A stretch of 11,000 nt of DNA from Neocallimastix lanati (nom. inval.) (GCA_016946835.1 JACVTC010000005.1:279001-290000); one strand, 5' to 3'. Numbered from the stretch's first letter, positions 1 to 8,399 are shown. The notes: generated from the letters alone by a model not told the origin. Made by a program: numbers and translations.

Positions 1-396
1 GAAGATTTTGATGATAATATCAATTTTTACGTGTTGTGTCTCCTTCTTGGCGGAAATGCAGTATATGAAATCTTAAAGATCGGCTCGGGGGAAAGAAGGA
101 GATTTATTAATAATATTTTTCAATCACCTTCGAAAGAGTCTTCTTTCCCGATTTCATATTTTGTGGGGCTTGCGGAATTCCTTACTAACGTTATGCCTAT
201 TGTGATTGGTGATTTTTACATCATGATCGATTTGTATAGTGTTAGACCTACCGTTGTCAAGAGCGTCGACGTCGTAACGATAAGGCAAAGAAGAAATTCT
301 GATACAGATTCGAATGATAATTTTCATCCACATGGAGTTATCTTCGATGAATGGGAAGAGTTAGAGGCCATATCGTCCTCGAATCTCATAATGTAG
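1..396 (+). CDS. 3' end of an unrecognised, probably membrane protein gene (5' truncated by window edge)
   Basis: The frame is open from base 1 to a TAG at 394-396, so this is the last 131 codons of a gene, or of its last exon, that starts outside the window. I do not recognise the family. Two hydrophobic stretches are visible: about residues 7-26 of the fragment (NINFYVLCLLLGGNAVYEIL) and about 52-80 (around YFVGLAEFLTNVMPIVIGDF), which suggests membrane helices. They are followed by a basic RQRR and a hydrophilic, acidic tail ending SSSNLIM. That layout suits the last helices and cytosolic tail of a polytopic membrane protein. A TOM1/THH1-like 7TM protein is one weak possibility. The fragment is much less AT-rich than the DNA after it, and its codon use looks genuine. 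The first in-frame GTG/TTG triplets are internal codons, not the start. A degraded copy of the last ~110 bp lies at 559-689. Confidence 0.75.
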   Translation, partial: EDFDDNINFYVLCLLLGGNAVYEILKIGSGERRRFINNIFQSPSKESSFPISYFVGLAEFLTNVMPIVIGDFYIMIDLYSVRPTVVKSVDVVTIRQRRNSDTDSNDNFHPHGVIFDEWEELEAISSSNLIM

Positions 397-425
397 TTTT
401 TTTAATATTAATATAAAAAAAAAAT

Positions 426-451
426 TTCATGTATTTAAACTTCATGTATTT
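426..451 (+). repeat. Short direct repeat TTCATGTATTT x2
   Basis: TTCATGTATTT occurs at 426-436 and again at 441-451, in the presumed 3' UTR of the first gene. A related AAATTTCATATTAAA at about 799-813 may belong to the decayed duplicate of this 3' end. Confidence 0.5.
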
Positions 452-469
452 TTTAAAAAAATATTATTA

Positions 470-475
470 AATAAA
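470..475 (+). promoter_or_regulatory. Candidate polyadenylation signal AATAAA of the first gene
   Basis: AATAAA lies 74 bases after the TAG and 15 bases before a 43-base genomic A run (491-533). The spacing suits a polyadenylation signal. The motif is common by chance in DNA this AT-rich, so the call is tentative. Confidence 0.3.
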
Positions 476-487
476 GTTTATTCCTAG

Positions 488-490
<3 letters not shown>

Positions 491-533
<43 letters not shown>
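491..533 (+). repeat. A43 homopolymer
   Basis: A run of 43 A. It lies between the intact 3' end of the first gene and its decayed copy. Runs of exactly 43 also occur at 5203-5245 (A) and 6286-6328 (T). Confidence 0.95.
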
Positions 534-535
<2 letters not shown>

Positions 536-558
536 CACTGATAAAAAACAAATATAAT

Positions 559-689
559 GCAAAGAAGAAATTCTAATTTAGATTAAAATGATAAAAATGA
601 AAATCTTTATCCTTAATGAAATTTATTATTGACGAAATAGAAAAGAGTTATAGATATTGATCCTTTCGTCTTGAAAAACTAATATAGTT
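559..689 (+). pseudogene. Decayed duplicate of the 3' end of the first gene
   Basis: Bases 559-574 repeat 285-300 exactly (GCAAAGAAGAAATTCT). Similarity continues, imperfectly and with small indels, to the stop. GATTCGAATGATAA of the gene matches GATTAAAATGATAA here. TTCATCC matches TTTATCC. GATGAATGGGAAGAGTTA matches GACGAAATAGAAAAGAGTTA. CTCATAATGTAGTTT matches AACTAATATAGTTT. The 3' flank (T run, then AATATT, then ATATAAAA) also corresponds, so homology may reach about 724 or beyond. The copy has an insertion of about 12 bases (near 591-602), frameshifts and many stops. Many differences are G or C in the gene and A or T here. No upstream part of the gene is recognisable before 550, so this is a 3' fragment, best read as the remnant of a tandem duplication. 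Confidence 0.75.
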
Positions 690-732
690 TTTTTTTTTTT
701 TTTTTTTTAATATTTATATAAAACTTTTATTT

Positions 733-769
<37 letters not shown>

Positions 770-1160
770 TCTTTTATATTTTAAGAATTCTTTTTATTAA
801 ATTTCATATTAAATAGAATGGATTTTTTAATGAAGTAAAAATATATTATATATTATATATATATATACTTTTTTTTAGTATGTATTTAAAAGGATTAATT
901 TAGTAAATATCTATAAAAAAAATTTTTTTATTAGATATTAAGATAGAATGAAATAATATTAATATTTAAAAAAAAAAAAAAAAATAAGAATAATAAATAA
1001 ATTAATAAAAATTATTCTAAAACATTATTATTTTTTTATTTTTTTTTTTTTTTTTTGCTTAAAGTTAATTAAATCAAGTGTTTGTGGATCTATATTATAA
1101 TAGATAATACTTTAATTAAACTTTTAATTTTTTTTTTTAATGAAAGAAATTTAAATAGAT

Positions 1161-1177
1161 ATATTATTATTATTATA

Positions 1178-1241
<64 letters not shown>
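1161..1241 (+). repeat. (TTA)n / (ATT)n microsatellite
   Basis: About 80 bases of nearly uninterrupted ATT repeats with one interruption (TATAATT) near 1174-1180. It lies about 120 bases past the receptor gene's stop codon. Confidence 0.95.
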
Positions 1242-1360
1242 GTATCATTGTTTAAAAAAAGGTTCAAAAGTTCAATATAAACTAATAAATAAATAAATAA
1301 ATATATAGTACATATATCGTTCTATTTTAATAAATTTAATAGTAATTTAGAAAAATATTA

Positions 1361-3680
1361 TTAAAATATAGAGATATTAGATGTAATATTTTGTGCTATT
1401 TTGGATGTAGTTATACTTTCGTTTTGTTTTTCTTCATTTAGTTGTTTATTATGATATTTTAATATGTATTGTAAAATAATATTATTTTTATATGAAGTGG
1501 AACCATTTTTTATTTCATCCCCACAACCATCAATAAAGAATACTGATTCATTATTCTTATTTCTATTGAGTAGGGCTAGTACTATATGCGAACAAAATAA
1601 GCATATATAATTTGATAATATGAATGTTATATATATACTTTCATAGATTATAAAATAGGTGGTATATTGATTAATTTTAATATAATCAAATATGAGGATC
1701 ATGATATAGAGAAGAACTTCTGTATAAATAGATGATGCCAATAACTTTATTTCAACAAATGTTTCCTGAATATTCCATTCCTTAAATATAATAAATAACA
1801 TTATAAGCATATTTAAAATATTAATAATGTAAATGCTTTCCTTCATAACAATTCCTTGAGTACTGTTTATTCTACAAGTTTTAAATTTCCTGTCATAAGG
1901 GTCATATAGTTCATAAGCACTTATTGGAACAAAGAATGACAATATTATTAAGACAATATTCGTAAAATTGTAAATTGATATAATTAAGAAACGATGATGA
2001 TTAAAATATTCTGATTCTTTAATATCTTCCGGGAAATATATAAAAAGTTCATAAATGAAAGGAAATAAGTTTAAAGAATTTCCAAGAAGTAATACCGCTT
2101 GTTTCACCTTGCATTTAATTGATGTGATTTCACCAAATTCCATGAAACAAAGGAATAATAGTATAATGGATCCCACTAAATGAATAATCCAAAAATCATA
2201 CGAAAATATTTTAAAATACATGCTAAATAGTTTGATTCGTGGAATGATCAAAGAAAAGATAATTATACAAAAAATAATTGACAGTATTATAAATATAATT
2301 TTCCCTAGGTTATTATCATTATCATCAGTTATAAATGAGATACTATGAACTTTTAATATATTGACTACTTTTCGTAGGGATTCCTCTGCCGTCTTATTAC
2401 CATACAAAAATTCATAGATATAAGTTCTAAATTTCAAAGAATAGACATTCCATTCATTCTTTTCTATCATCCATGTCGGTCGTGCAATAGGTTGAAAACC
2501 TCTGTAGAATTCACAATCTAAAACAGAACAAACTTCATCATCATAATAAAAACTTGGGATGGATGAAAATATTACTTTTTCCATAACAAATTTCTTGTGA
2601 ACATCCCTTGAGGTAATATAGGAAAGTACTTGAAGTGATATTTTTTTTCTTTCCTCTGATATATGTTTTACAATGCCGATATTATTTCCTCCTATCACCG
2701 TTCCTGAAAGTCCAGGTTTTATTCCTGGCAGAGCCGTTTTTTTATAATTCGGAAAATCATAAAGATCCCAAAATTTTATGAAAACAAAATTTCCTTCATT
2801 TAATAATGATAGAACTTCATTATTCGTATAACGAAAATAATCATCTAATATACATTAATTATATAATATTTAAAAATCATCATCATCATCATCATTATCA
2901 TTATCATAATAATAATAATAAATTATAAAAGTAATATAATAATATTTATTAGTTATTTTAAAAATAATATTGATCGTAATATTATAATGAAAAAAAAAAT
3001 TATATTATGAATATATATTTATAAAAATTATAAAATAATTGATTCATATATATAAATAATGTTAATTTTTTTTTTTTTTTATACCTGATGAAATTTCATT
3101 TTTAATTTTTTTTAATTGATGTAAGGCGTTAATTGTTGTATTGCTTAATAAATCTGGAAATGGAGATTCATACGAATCTCGACATGAATATATAAATTCA
3201 TATAAAGAACAAGTACCCAATTCAATATCTATAATAAAAAAATTTTTTTTTTTTTTTTTTTTTTTTAAGAATTATTAACATTAATTAATATATTAATATT
3301 TAATTTGATAAAAATATTTTATATATTAATTTTTAGAATAAAAAGTTTAGATATAAATAATTATAAATTGTTTAAATTTTTTTTTTTTATTTATTTATTT
3401 ATTTCATTTCATTTCATTTAATTTTATATATATATATATATTTATAATAATATATTTATTTTAATAAATTACTATGAAATCCTCCATTGTATCCTACTAT
3501 ACTAGTATTATTAAGTCTTTTTTCTTCGTTAATAATATATTTACTAGTTTCCATTAATTCATCCCATGTCTTTGGTATATTTTTTTTATATTTATTTAAA
3601 TAATTCATATTTGAATATAAAACGCTATATAACGGTGTAACTGGCTATTATAAATAAAATTTAATAATAATAATAATAAT

Positions 3681-3719
<39 letters not shown>

Positions 3720-3906
3720 AATAAAAAAAAATATTATCAATATATATTATAATTAAACAATTTTTTTATTGTAATTTTATTAATATATATATATAATTTT
3801 AAAAAAAAATGTAATATATTCAAAATTATATATTTTAACATAATAAAAATATATAGTTTGAAAGGTAATAAATATAGAAAAATAAATATAGAAAATAGAT
3901 ATAGAT

Positions 3907-3937
<31 letters not shown>

Positions 3938-4372
3938 CAAGAGCAACCCATTTATTATTAAAGATGCATGTTTGAGCTGCAATGCCTTCTGAATAGAGAT
4001 CTAAGTGTTCTTGAGGTAATAGATCTTTTAAATCTAAAAAATAGGATTCAAATTTTTTGGAATAAATATTATCAAAAACAATTAAATCATATTTTTTAGA
4101 TTTTTTGTAAAGAAGATTTTCGATCATTGATTGATAATTATTTACAGTATATGACATATTTTGTGGAGTTAAAAGATTTAAATGTAATGTAATATTTAAT
4201 CCATTTTCTTTTGAAAACTTATTAAAATCCTTGGTTAATAATGAATGAATTCGTTCTTCAGATTGTACTAAAACATTAATTGTTATTGTATTTCCTGTAT
4301 ATAAAATTTAATTATTTAATTTAAATAAAATCATTATTAATATTATCATCATTATTTTTATTATTATCATTA

Positions 4373-4404
<32 letters not shown>

Positions 4405-4429
4405 TTTAATTATTATTATTATTATTTTA

Positions 4430-4526
<97 letters not shown>

Positions 4527-4662
4527 TATAATTGTTATTTTTTTTTTTTTTTTTTTTTGGATTTTCACCAAAATTATTTTGGGATTATTAAATAAAATAT
4601 TATTTCATACCAAGATGATAGAAAAGCAGTGGGTATATTAATAAAAGTATTGTTAATATCAT
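1361..4662 (-). CDS. Class C-type 7TM receptor with extracellular solute-binding-protein domain (five exons)
   Basis: Exons on the minus strand are 4662-4611, 4294-3939, 3644-3473, 3228-3085 and 2844-1361. They sum to 2208 bases (736 codons, 735 residues) with every junction in phase and GT...AG introns. Residues 1-18 (MILTILLLIYPLLFYHLG) form a signal peptide. Residues 19 to about 415 resemble a bacterial family 1 extracellular solute-binding protein, with segments KYDLIVFDN, NNKWVALP, SCRDSYESPFPDLL and ALPGIKPGLSGTVIGGNNIG. Seven hydrophobic helices follow at about 424-442, 459-478, 490-511, 526-548, 578-597, 608-630 and 638-667, then a 68-residue hydrophilic tail. C486 before helix 3 and C565 in extracellular loop 2 match the conserved class C disulfide. 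The architecture is known in gut-fungal receptor families, where carbohydrate or peptide sensing is suspected. The ligand here is unknown. The start is fixed by the only good signal-peptide ATG upstream, preceded by an A run. Confidence 0.88.
2845..3084 (-). other. Receptor intron 4 (phase 1)
   Basis: The donor is TCATCAG|GTATAAA and the acceptor TATATTAG|ATGATT. Joining restores a GAT codon and gives KNEISS-D-DYFRYTNNEVLS. It contains an A run just after the donor and a CAT/CAT-like microsatellite at 2877-2921. Confidence 0.85.
2877..2921 (+). repeat. (CAT)n / (AAT)n microsatellite inside receptor intron 4
   Basis: Six CAT repeats, then degenerate TTATCAT units, then AAT repeats. It is intronic and non-coding. 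Confidence 0.85.
3229..3472 (-). other. Receptor intron 3 (phase 1)
   Basis: The donor is TTTCATA|GTAATT and the acceptor TTATTATAG|ATATTG. Joining gives GYNGGFH-N-IELGTCSLYEF. A 24-base A run lies just upstream of the acceptor in the transcript. Confidence 0.82.
3645..3938 (-). other. Receptor intron 2 (phase 0)
   Basis: The donor is GCTCTT|GTAATT and the acceptor ATAATAG|CCAGTT. Joining gives NNKWVAL|PVTPLYSVLYSN, the pattern expected at this point of the solute-binding domain. A 26-base T run begins four bases inside the intron. The open frame reading through it as poly-Phe is an artefact. Confidence 0.85.
4295..4610 (-). other. Receptor intron 1 (phase 1), mostly TTA microsatellite
   Basis: The donor is CTTG|GTATGA and the acceptor TATATACAG|GA. 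It splits a Gly codon directly after the signal peptide. About half of the intron is a trinucleotide repeat (TAA on the transcribed strand), with a run of A in the transcript nearby. Confidence 0.85.
4371..4530 (+). repeat. (TTA)n microsatellite inside receptor intron 1
   Basis: About 160 bases of ATT repeats with two interruptions of the form ATTTTAA. It lies entirely between the signal-peptide exon and the binding-domain exon. Confidence 0.95.
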
Positions 4663-4760
4663 TTTTTTTTGTCAACGATTAATCTGTACAAAAAAAAAAA
4701 AAAAAAAACTCAAGTGAAAAAAAAAAAAAAAATATTAATGAATATTTTATAAATATTCAA

Positions 4761-4801
<41 letters not shown>

Positions 4802-5202
4802 ATACATCAATATAATTATAATAATAATTCTAGTTTTAAATATAATTATATATATATATATATTTATTTTTATATATTTTTTTTATATATTTATCATATT
4901 TGTTTAGTATATCAAATGGATATACTTTTTTTTAGTTTCTTATTGCATTACTTTTTTTTTTTTTTTTTTTTTTACCATTAGCTGAAAAAAAACTAATTGA
5001 GTAAATTATTTTTATCAAAAGCTTAAATAATATAATTAAAAGAATATATAATTTTGATAAATACATATATAATAATGCTATTTCTTAACATATTTTTATT
5101 TATATATTTTTCCGGTAGAAATATATATATATATATATTTACTATTTTATATATATATATATATATGTTTTAAAATTTAATGTAATATCATATAAGGAAA
5201 AG

Positions 5203-5248
<46 letters not shown>

Positions 5249-5265
5249 AAAAATAAAAATAAACT
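4663..5265. other. Upstream region of the receptor gene
   Basis: This is the presumed promoter side of the minus-strand receptor. It holds A/T homopolymers (A runs near 4690 and 4717, T33 at 4765-4797, T runs near 4950, A43 at 5203-5245) and AT dinucleotide stretches. GAATATTT-TAT-AAATATTC at 4740-4758 is a short dyad containing TATAAA-like sequence about 80 bases upstream of the ATG. It is a possible TATA region, but such motifs are expected by chance here. No coding sequence is seen. Confidence 0.4.
5203..5245 (+). repeat. A43 homopolymer
   Basis: A run of 43 A just outside the left arm of the inverted-repeat structure at 5266-5696. Confidence 0.95.
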
Positions 5266-5516
5266 AAAGAAAACTATAAATTTTAAAAATTTTTTTTTTT
5301 TTTAAAAAAAAAAAATTAATAGCATATTAAACTATTTTCCTCTTAAAATCCATGGATTAAATATTATAAAGATTAAAGAAGTTTAATAAAAAAAAAAAAA
5401 AAAAATAAAAGAACATGTGTCGGTCATCCAATGTTATATATGATGTGCGGGGTTATAAATTTTTTTACTGGTAGAGTTATATTTTATTAATAATACTATT
5501 ATCTTTCCAATAATAA

Positions 5517-5565
<49 letters not shown>

Positions 5566-5696
5566 AATTTTTAAAAAAATATTTATATTAAAAATTGGTT
5601 ATTATTATAAGGAAAATGCTTTATATACTATTAATTTTTTTTAAAAAAAAAAAAAAAAATTAATAGTATATAAAATTTAAATTTATAGTTTTCTTT
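5266..5696. repeat. Inverted pair of homologous hairpin-bearing sequences (possible MITE-like structure)
   Basis: AAAGAAAACTATAAATTT (5266-5283) recurs exactly in reverse complement at 5679-5696. Inside each arm lie a T run followed by an A run, then TTAATAGCATATTAAAC (left) or, read in reverse complement, TTAATAGTATATAAAG (right), then ATTTTCC in both. The two arms are therefore diverged inverted copies of about 80-85 bp each, with about 270 bp between them. The right arm contains a perfect 23-bp stem (5620-5642 with 5652-5674) and a 9-base A loop. The left arm is followed by the palindrome AATCCATGGATT (5347-5358). Between the arms are an A41 run (5523-5563) and a less AT-rich patch at 5412-5456. 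No transposase coding is present and no target-site duplication could be recognised. Confidence 0.6.
5620..5674. repeat. Perfect 23-bp inverted repeat with 9-base A loop
   Basis: 5620-5642 is the exact reverse complement of 5652-5674. The stem includes TTTATATACTATTAA, continues into a run of T pairing with A, and closes on an A loop. Confidence 0.9.
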
Positions 5697-6069
5697 GATT
5701 TTAAATTATATAATATAAAATCCATAATTATATGTATAAAAAAAAAATAATAATAATAATAATATATTTAATAAGATAAACTAAGATTATTAAAGTTAGA
5801 GTTATATATAATAAGAATATTTAATATATACTACAATGGTACTTATAATATATATAGTAATTAATAATATTTTGTAAAAATTATTGACAGAATGATAATC
5901 AATTCATTATTTAATAATTAATTATTAAATATATTGTTACACATATTGATTTTTATACTGAAAAATGTATAGAGTATTGTAATTTGAATGTATATAATTT
6001 GATCATATGTATATATATATATATTTTTTTTTTTATAAAAAATAGATTCCGAAATTTAAATTTAATTTT

Positions 6070-6103
6070 GAAATGTTGAAATTTCAATTTCGAAATGTTG
6101 AAA
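6070..6103 (+). repeat. Direct repeat GAAATGTTGAAA x2 around a dyad
   Basis: Two identical 12-base copies begin 22 bases apart. TTGAAATTTCAA (6077-6088) is a perfect palindrome overlapping the first copy. No function can be inferred. Confidence 0.7.
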
Positions 6104-6284
6104 ATAATAATAAATATTAATTTTATAATAATAAATCGATTTTTTTTATTTTTAGTATATAAATATAAACTTATTTAATTATTTGTGTATCAATTTCAAG
6201 CATTCACTTCGAATATAAAAAATTTAATTGGTATATTTTTGTATATTTTAGTGTTATTCTTTTCTATTCTGAATGAAGTAGAAT

Positions 6285-6285
<1 letters not shown>

Positions 6286-6328
<43 letters not shown>
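6286..6328 (+). repeat. T43 homopolymer
   Basis: A run of 43 T that ends abruptly at the left edge of the less AT-rich island. Confidence 0.95.
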
Positions 6329-6329
<1 letters not shown>

Positions 6330-6960
6330 ATGTGGATATACCTCTTTAATATAATTCTAATTTTATCTTCTTATAATTTAATTGTATTCCTAGCTAATTT
6401 TTTTTTTCATGATGTATTGTTCAATATAGTTAGGGTCCTATTATTTATGTTTTTGAAACATTTTGATTTTATTTTTTTTTTTACTTTATTGACAATTTTT
6501 GTATTCATGAGCCTTTTCTATACTTTCTTTTAGGGTTTTTTTTAATAATGATTCTTCTATCAGTTGTTCAATTGTTCAATTGTTAATTTCTCTATTTCTA
6601 TTTTCAACTATAATCCATTAGATGGAGGGTGGTAAGGGAAAAACAAAGTGAATAATATACCTCCAATAAAGATCTAAAAAATTATTTTGGTGAAATCACT
6701 CTTCAATTAAGTAGCATCATTCTTATTAATTATTTATGGTAATCCATTTCTACTAAAAACATTTATAATGAAGTCAATAACATCTTGAGAAGCAATGATA
6801 TTGAAATGCTTAAGCTTCTATCCATAACATAAAATATTTCTATACAAAGCTAAAAATATAATTATTACTTATTAAATGTTGTTTTTTAGAGGTCTACTAA
6901 GAAATATCATCTAATGTTATTAGATCATTGACATTCTATCATTATAGTTTTTATTTCCAG
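6330..6960. pseudogene. Less AT-rich island, probable gene remnant
   Basis: This block has visibly more G and C than the DNA on either side (for example the stretches near 6618-6640 and 6755-6825), few homopolymers, and mixed-codon text like the exons of this window. No frame is open for more than about 70 codons. Two weak coding traces are visible. On the plus strand, 6671-6960 in one frame gives NEVNNILRSNDIEMLKLLS and later YYLLNVVF...LMLLDH between stops, loosely like ankyrin-type helices. On the minus strand, 6330-6620 gives Lys/Glu/Asn/Gln-rich text (for example ESIEKAHEYKNCQ) broken by many stops. Either may be chance, and the parent gene is not identified. The composition is the main evidence. 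Confidence 0.35.
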
Positions 6961-6968
6961 GATACATA

Positions 6969-7013
<45 letters not shown>

Positions 7014-7339
7014 GGAAAAATTAGAGGAAGAATTTTATATAATTTCATTTACCTTTATTTTATTTAATTTTATAATAAAAAAAAAAAAAAAGATAATTAA
7101 ATGAATCAATGTTATTATACCTTTGTATAATATTTGGTTTATTTTTTTAATTAAGGTTAATAGTTATGATAAATATTAAAATGGATAAATTATTATTATT
7201 ATTATTTTTAAGTTCTAATAAATTGTCAAATTTTAATATATATTATATTATATTATATAATAGTATTAAAATTGATGGCATGTTTTTAACTTTATCAAAA
7301 ATATAAACCTATTTAAACAATTGAATAGAAAAAAAAAAA

Positions 7340-7373
7340 AAATATTAATATATATATATATATATTAATATTT
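7340..7373. repeat. 34-bp perfect AT palindrome
   Basis: The arms read AAATATTAATA and inward through a TA dinucleotide core, fully self-complementary over 34 bases. A second palindrome, CATAGCTATG (7374-7383), follows directly. Such a sequence could extrude a cruciform, but palindromes are easily formed by TA repeats. Confidence 0.85.
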
Positions 7374-7518
7374 CATAGCTATGGTATTTACTATTAATTA
7401 TACACTTTTATACTCAAAAAACTTTAATGAGATTCAAATATATAAATATATTCATATATAATAAAATTCATAATTTAATTAATTAATATTGATGTATTTA
7501 AAAAATAAGTAATTTTAA

Positions 7519-7574
7519 ATAGGTATTAATTTTTCTTGGTTAACCTCTTGGTAATTAATACTTTATAATACCTA
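7519..7574. repeat. Inverted repeat enclosing GGTTAACC and duplicated CTTGGT
   Basis: TAGGTATTA (7520-7528) is repeated in reverse complement as TAATACCTA (7566-7574, to within a base). Between the arms are the palindrome GGTTAACC (7538-7545) and two copies of CTTGGT (7535-7540, 7547-7552). The cluster stands out by its G/C content in an otherwise AT-only stretch. Confidence 0.55.
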
Positions 7575-7794
7575 AAATTTAATATAAAACTACAATAAAT
7601 AAATATATATAACTTTAAAAAAAAAAAATTTTTTTTATTATATATATAGATTAACTCAATGACAATTTAGTTAAATTTTTTTTTTTTTTTATCTTTCATT
7701 TATTATAATTGTTATTTTTTATTTTTTATTTTTTATTTTTATTATTTTTTTTTTATGATTTTAGTATTTATAATAGCATCGCGATTATTTTTAT

Positions 7795-7836
<42 letters not shown>

Positions 7837-8399
7837 GTATTTTTTTTTTTTTTTTTTTTGATTTTTTATTTTTATCATCAAAAAAAAAAAATTTATATTA
7901 ATAGATAGCTTTAAAAAAAAAAAAAAAAAATTTTTTTTTTTATAAATACGTGAAATGATGAAATGATTCGAAATCGATAATTTTTTTTTTTTAATATGAA
8001 TATAAAAATATAAAAAAAAAAATAAGAAAGAAAGAAAAAAGTTAAAATCAACATTTTTAAAATACTATTTTTTGTTTTTTTATAATAAATAATATTCTAA
8101 ATTATTCTCAATAATTAGTATTTAAATATAGTTAACTAATTAAAAATAAGAATTGGAAATTTTTTTTTTTTAAAAAAAATAATAATAATTTAAATTTAAA
8201 TAAATAAATAATTAATTAAAAAAAAAGCTATATAGAAGTATATAATATATATATAATATATTAATAATTAAAATATATAATAAAAAAAAATAAAAAATGA
8301 AAAAGAAAAAGAAAATTTAATATATATTTATTTCTTCTTTGATTTTTTATTTTTTATTTTTTTTTATTGTTGATGACTTTTTTTCTTTGCAAGATCTAC

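Larger units (their letters stand above)
397..1360. other. Convergent intergenic region
   Basis: This lies between the stop of the plus-strand gene and the stop of the minus-strand receptor gene, so it holds two 3' ends. Besides the decayed gene copy it contains homopolymers (A43 at 491-533, T30 at 735-764, shorter runs near 690, 970 and 1040), an AT dinucleotide stretch near 841-866 and a TTA microsatellite. No other coding sequence is supportable. Confidence 0.7.
5697..6329. other. AT-rich non-genic stretch
   Basis: No coding sequence is seen. It contains a 24-bp perfect AT palindrome at 5909-5932 (centred on TAATTA), a duplicated GAAATGTTGAAA (6070-6081 and 6092-6103) with the small dyad TTGAAATTTCAA between the copies, and a T43 run at 6286-6328. 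Confidence 0.6.
6961..8399. other. AT-rich stretch downstream of the LST2-like gene
   Basis: This holds the 3' side of the minus-strand LST2-like gene (an AATAAA on the minus strand at 8368-8363, 32 bases past the stop). Otherwise it has T29 (6985-7013), T33 (7803-7835), other homopolymers, ATTTTTT repeats near 7717-7745, and the dyads listed separately. A 41-codon ATG frame at 7181-7306 is too short and AT-biased to support as a gene. Confidence 0.55.

Noticed and set aside
3780-3938. Phe-rich extension of the receptor's second exon frame
   Set aside because: It reads through the intron's T run. Stopping at the GTAATT donor gives the expected NNKWVALP junction with exon 3.
5412-5456. Possible tRNA or small structured RNA
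   Set aside because: No cloverleaf, T-loop or acceptor stem could be built from the patch.
6327-6533. 68-codon hydrophobic open frame on the plus strand
   Set aside because: It begins inside a T43 run and its Phe/Leu/Ile content simply reflects T-rich DNA. It lacks a convincing start context and resembles no family I know. The region is described as a probable gene remnant instead.
7181-7306. 41-codon ATG frame starting MDKLLLLLFLSSNK
   Set aside because: The poly-Leu comes from a TTA repeat and the rest is AT-biased. Frames this short are expected by chance here.
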